Assembly (NCBI RefSeq): GCF_034376665.1
Contig: NZ_JAXMJI010000072.1
Coordinates: 1 to 15,377 of the forward strand
Source: Allopontixanthobacter sp034376665
GTDB lineage: Bacteria; Pseudomonadota; Alphaproteobacteria; Sphingomonadales; Sphingomonadaceae
Direction of reading: 5' to 3'
Length of the DNA: 15,377 nucleotides
Of the stretch, positions 12,482 through 15,377 are shown piece by piece (position 1 is the stretch's first letter; every line of letters begins with the position of its first letter). The translations under genes were made by a program, and so were the position numbers. Under the pieces are notes generated by a model, which was not told the DNA's origin, did not search any database, and saw nothing but the letters and a program-made list of their open reading frames with translations.

Positions 12482-12535
12482 CCTTTGCACAATCGTTCCG
12501 ATTTCCGCGGTTTATTCCACGGTGCGGTGCAAAGG
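12482..12535 (-). promoter_or_regulatory. Leader inverted repeat that can mask the SRPBCC gene's ribosome binding site
   Basis: CCTTTGCAC (12482-12490) and GTGCAAAGG (12527-12535) are perfect 9-base inverted repeats. In the - strand RNA the downstream arm contains the AAAGG that serves as Shine-Dalgarno, 8 bases before the ATG. Inside the 36-base interval, CCGUGG and CCGCGG can form a second stem around the loop AAUAAA. This arrangement could limit translation or respond to temperature or a ligand. Confidence 0.45.
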
Positions 12536-12584
12536 CCAAGAGATCATCCGCAAAATATCCAGTCGTACCGGATTTCTGCCGCGT

Positions 12585-13229
12585 TCAGTTCAGGATCGCG
12601 TCGAGCGCAGAGGTTACCGTATCGATGCTGGCCATCCCGTCGACCCGGCTGACGATGCCGCGCGCTTCATACACCGGCAGGACCGGCGCAGTCTTTGCGC
12701 GGTATTCCTTCATCCGCATACGCACGGTTTCTTCGTTATCGTCCGGCCGCCGCTTGAAGTGGGTGCTGCCGCATTTGTCGCACACACCCTCAACCTTCGG
12801 GAGCTTGTGGCGGTCGTGATATCCCGCGCCGCAATTCGCGCAGGTGAAGCGGCCGGTGATCCGGTCGACCAGCGCATCTTCGTCCACTTCGAGTTCGATG
12901 ACATGGTCGAGCGAGCGGCCGTGACGTGCGAGGATTTCCTCCAGCGACCGGGCCTGCTGCTTGGTGCGTGGGTACCCGTCGAAGATCGCCCCGGTTTCCG
13001 GTCCCATCTGCCCAAGTTCGTCGTCAATCAGCGCGGATACGATTTCGTCGGAAACCAGCTCCCCGCGGGCCATGACGGCTTTGGCTTCGAGCCCGACTCG
13101 CGTTCCTGCCTTGACCGCTTCGCGCAGCATGTCGCCGGTGGAAAGCTGACGCATCCCGTATTGATCGACCAGACGCGACGCCTGGGTGCCTTTACCGGCA
13201 CCCGGGGGGCCCAACAGGATAATGTTCAC
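12585..13229 (-). CDS. adk: Adenylate kinase, zinc-binding long form
   Basis: This 214-residue enzyme interconverts ATP plus AMP with two ADP. The P-loop GPPGAGKGT (7-15), the AMP-site segment STGDMLR (30-36), FDGYPRT (83-89) and the LID are all present. The LID carries four cysteines, C130, C133, C150 and C153, in two CxxC pairs, which indicates a structural zinc as in Gram-positive-type enzymes. The start is taken as GTG 13229 because it gives the family's usual N-terminus (NIILLGPPG) and length, with GAGGGGG eight bases upstream. The in-frame ATG 13259 would add ten residues. It follows secY by a short gap, as in many bacterial spc operons. Confidence 0.96.
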   Translation of the reverse strand: MNIILLGPPGAGKGTQASRLVDQYGMRQLSTGDMLREAVKAGTRVGLEAKAVMARGELVSDEIVSALIDDELGQMGPETGAIFDGYPRTKQQARSLEEILARHGRSLDHVIELEVDEDALVDRITGRFTCANCGAGYHDRHKLPKVEGVCDKCGSTHFKRRPDDNEETVRMRMKEYRAKTAPVLPVYEARGIVSRVDGMASIDTVTSALDAILN

Positions 13230-13263
13230 GGCAGAAACCCCCTCGATCCGGAACTGCATCGCA

Positions 13264-14628
13264 TCAGCGATTGCGGCCCTTCAATTTCGCCTTCTTGATC
13301 AGATCGCCATATTGGTGGGCAAGCAGATGTGACTGCACCTGGCTGATCGTATCGACGGTGACGTTGACCACGATCAGCAGGCTGGTTCCGCCCAGAAACA
13401 ACGGAATGCCGGTCTGCGCAATCACATATTCCGGAATGACGCACACCAGCGTAAGGTAGGCGGCACCGACAACCGTGATACGGGTCAGGACGTAATCGAG
13501 ATATTCGGCCGTGCGGTTGCCCGGACGGATCCCGGGAATGAACCCGCCGTTCTTCTTCAGATTCTCCGCCGTTTCTTCCGGATTGAACACCACTGCGGTG
13601 TAGAAGAAGCAGAAGAAGATGATACCGGCCGCATACAGCGCCATGTACAATGGCTGGCCGTGCTGCAGATATTGAAGCGTCGATTGCAGGATCGCGCCGC
13701 CGGTGCTTTCGGTGCTGACCGATGCGCCGGCGAACTGGGTAATCGTCAGCGGCAGCAACAGCAGCGAACTGGCGAAAATCGGCGGGATAACGCCCGCGGT
13801 GTTGATTTTCAGCGGCAAATGGCTGCGGTCAGCCTGCATCATGCCCTGGGCGCTGGCGCGCTTGGGATATTGGATCAGCAGCCGGCGCTGCGCCCGCTCC
13901 ATGAAGCAGATGAACAGGATCAGCACCACTACCATGACGATGAAACCGATGATTACCGCCGGGCCGATCGAACCGGTCCGGCCGCCTTCGAAAAGGTTGG
14001 TCACGAATGTTGGGAACTGGGCGACAATGCCGGCCATGATGATCAGCGACACGCCGTTGCCGATCCCGCGGCTGGTGATCTGTTCGCCCAACCACAGCAG
14101 AAACATCGTCCCGCCAACGAGGCTGATGACGGCGCCGATGCGGAACATGTAGCCGGTCTGGACCACGGCCTGCAGGCCGCTCTGCGCGCCGTAGGCCTCG
14201 AGCCCGGCGGCCAGGAACCAGCCCTGGATCGCGCACAGGAACACCGTGCCGTAGCGGGTGTACTGGTTGAGTTTCTGCCGGCCGGTCTGGCCTTCCTTCT
14301 TCAGCGCCGCGAGTGCAGGATGGAGCGAGGACGCCATCTGCACCACAATCGACGCGGTAATATAGGGCATCACGCCGAGCGCGATCAGGCTCATCCGTTC
14401 CAGACTGCCGCCGGAGAAGGTGTTGAACAGGTCGAGAATTCCGCCCCGGGTCTGGTCGTACAGCGTTTCCAGCACCAGCGGGTTGACCCCCGGCAGCGGC
14501 ACGAAGCTGAGGAAGCGGAAAACGATCAGCGCACCGATGGTGAACCAGATACGCTTCTTGAGCTCGGTGGCTTTCGAGAAATTGGCGAGACTTAGGTTGC
14601 TCGCAATATTATCGGCGCGTGATGCCAT
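13264..14628 (-). CDS. secY: Preprotein translocase subunit SecY
   Basis: This 454-residue inner-membrane protein is the channel of the SecYEG translocon. The N-terminus ELKKRIWFTIGALIVFRFLS is followed by PLPGVNP and the plug region. The cytoplasmic motif REQ is not conserved here (GEQITSRGIGNGVSLIIMAG is). GVIPPIFASSLLLLP and the late motif PEETAENLKKNGGFIPGIRPG are clear SecY signatures, and ten membrane helices fit the hydrophobic pattern. The start is ATG 14628; its Shine-Dalgarno is weak (CAAGAAC). It lies 200 bases after rplO, a longer gap than in E. coli, so a local promoter is possible. The adk gene follows within 35 bases. Confidence 0.98.
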   Translation of the reverse strand: MASRADNIASNLSLANFSKATELKKRIWFTIGALIVFRFLSFVPLPGVNPLVLETLYDQTRGGILDLFNTFSGGSLERMSLIALGVMPYITASIVVQMASSLHPALAALKKEGQTGRQKLNQYTRYGTVFLCAIQGWFLAAGLEAYGAQSGLQAVVQTGYMFRIGAVISLVGGTMFLLWLGEQITSRGIGNGVSLIIMAGIVAQFPTFVTNLFEGGRTGSIGPAVIIGFIVMVVVLILFICFMERAQRRLLIQYPKRASAQGMMQADRSHLPLKINTAGVIPPIFASSLLLLPLTITQFAGASVSTESTGGAILQSTLQYLQHGQPLYMALYAAGIIFFCFFYTAVVFNPEETAENLKKNGGFIPGIRPGNRTAEYLDYVLTRITVVGAAYLTLVCVIPEYVIAQTGIPLFLGGTSLLIVVNVTVDTISQVQSHLLAHQYGDLIKKAKLKGRNR

Positions 14629-14828
14629 GTTCTTGTGTGAGCCTTGACGTGTGTTAGCCGTTAATCGGGCACCGGATGATCCGGCCTTCGATGGTCACAT
14701 AAGGTGCCGTTGCCCGAATGTCGAACCCTGCACCTGCAAAAACCAACATCCCGGCCATTTGCGGGGCCGCTGTCCACAGGCATCGCGCCCATTTCGGCAG
14801 CCCCGGCCATGGCCGGGACGGTGATTTC
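14629..14828 (-). other. 200-base rplO-secY gap with palindrome
   Basis: No gene is seen here. The gap contains the perfect 16-base palindrome CCCGGCCATGGCCGGG (14802-14817), 11 bases after the rplO stop and not followed by a T-run. It also has the short CCGGAT-G-ATCCGG repeat (14672-14684). A TTCGAC...TTATGT pair around 14725-14698 on the - strand is a poor promoter candidate. Confidence 0.4.
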
Positions 14829-15362
14829 TTACTTCTTGTTCTTCTTCTCGAGACGCTTGGCCGTCGCTTCGGCCTTCTTCGCCTTGACTTCCAAATTGGT
14901 CGGGAGGGTCACTTCAACCGAACCGCCAGCCTTCTCGACAGCGGCAACCGCGCCCTTGGATGCACCGGCGACGGAGAACTGGACTTTCTTGGCGGTCAGT
15001 TCGCCCTTGGCCAGCAGCCGCACGCCGTTCTTGCCGCCGCGGCCGAGGCCGGCGGCCTTCAGTGCCGCGTGATCGACCAGCTTGCCGGCGTCGAGCTTGC
15101 CCGCATCGATGAACTTCTGGACCATGCCCAGGTTCACTTCAGCAAAATCCTTCCCGAACGGGTTGTTGAAGCCGCGCTTCGGCAGACGCATGTGGAGCGG
15201 CATCTGCCCGCCTTCGAAGCCTTTTACGGCAACGCCGGAACGGCTCTTCTGGCCCTTCTGGCCGCGGCCGGAGGTCTTGCCCTTGCCCGAACCGATGCCC
15301 CGACCCACGCGCATGCGTGACTTGCGGGCACCGTCATTATCGCGGATTTCATTCAGTTTCAT
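14829..15362 (-). CDS. rplO: 50S ribosomal protein L15
   Basis: This 177-residue protein starts at ATG 15362. The N-terminus MKLNEIRDNDGARKSRMRVG, followed by RGIGSGKGKTSGRGQKGQKSR and GFEGGQMPLHMRLPKRGF, is diagnostic of L15. The C-terminal part ends in a Lys/Ala-rich tail that makes it longer than E. coli L15 (144 residues), as usual in alphaproteobacteria. L15 is a late-assembly protein of the large subunit. The upstream 15 bases contain an in-frame-independent TAG at 15374-15372 on the - strand, which would fit the end of rpmD, the usual neighbour; too little is visible to annotate it. Confidence 0.98.
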   Translation of the reverse strand: MKLNEIRDNDGARKSRMRVGRGIGSGKGKTSGRGQKGQKSRSGVAVKGFEGGQMPLHMRLPKRGFNNPFGKDFAEVNLGMVQKFIDAGKLDAGKLVDHAALKAAGLGRGGKNGVRLLAKGELTAKKVQFSVAGASKGAVAAVEKAGGSVEVTLPTNLEVKAKKAEATAKRLEKKNKK

Positions 15363-15377
15363 GGTTTTGCACTAGCT

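Noticed and set aside
13230..13259. ATG 13259 as the adk start, overlapping the secY end region
   Set aside because: It would add ten residues before the conserved family N-terminus, whereas GTG 13229 has a strong Shine-Dalgarno and gives the usual 214 residues.
11574..13298. A 574-codon open frame on the + strand opposite adk and the SRPBCC gene
   Set aside because: It is antisense to confidently identified proteins, has no recognisable domain, and long antisense frames are expected in high-GC DNA with strong third-position GC.

Overview
The window is a GC-rich chromosomal segment (roughly 60-65% G+C by eye) with alphaproteobacterial gene content. The protein style, the alanine- and proline-rich secreted proteins and a short palindromic repeat of a type I associate with sphingomonads suggest Sphingomonadales, probably an Erythrobacter-like genus. 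That placement is inference; no search could be run. Most of the window is housekeeping DNA. I found no CRISPR array, transposase, phage gene, tRNA or rRNA, and no convincing new multi-gene system.

Left part, + strand (1-3480): the 3' end of odhB (2-oxoglutarate dehydrogenase E2), a small low-GC membrane ORF whose start overlaps the odhB stop, and lpdA (E3 of the same complex) carrying an apparent in-frame palindromic-repeat insertion. A PepSY membrane protein and a TRIC-type cation channel follow, and their genes overlap by four bases. All five look like one transcription unit. It meets the next unit head-on, with stop codons sharing bases.

Middle, - strand (3477-7213): two tandem, clearly related secreted Tyr/Arg/Gly-rich proteins of unknown function, separated by a strong hairpin, then an exported prolyl oligopeptidase (S9A). 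Inverted repeats lie in the gaps.

Right part, - strand (7302-15362): the distal end of the ribosomal protein spc/alpha operon, in transcription order rplO, secY, adk, [SRPBCC protein, gdhA], rpsM, rpsK, rpoA, rplQ and a textbook intrinsic terminator. The bracketed genes are not ribosomal: an exported SRPBCC-domain protein and NADP-type glutamate dehydrogenase sit between adk and rpsM, so the usual adk-rpsM-rpsK-rpoA-rplQ string is split. The gaps around them (111, 186 and 344 bases) are long enough for separate promoters. Several junctions here hold hairpins: rplO/secY, adk/SRPBCC (possibly masking a ribosome binding site), rpsK/rpoA (terminator-like) and rpoA/rplQ.

The items most worth a second look are the repeat inside lpdA, the foreign-looking ORF in the odhB-lpdA junction, the split ribosomal operon, and the RNA or operator structures in the intergenic gaps. 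Promoter calls are by eye and are weak unless stated otherwise.
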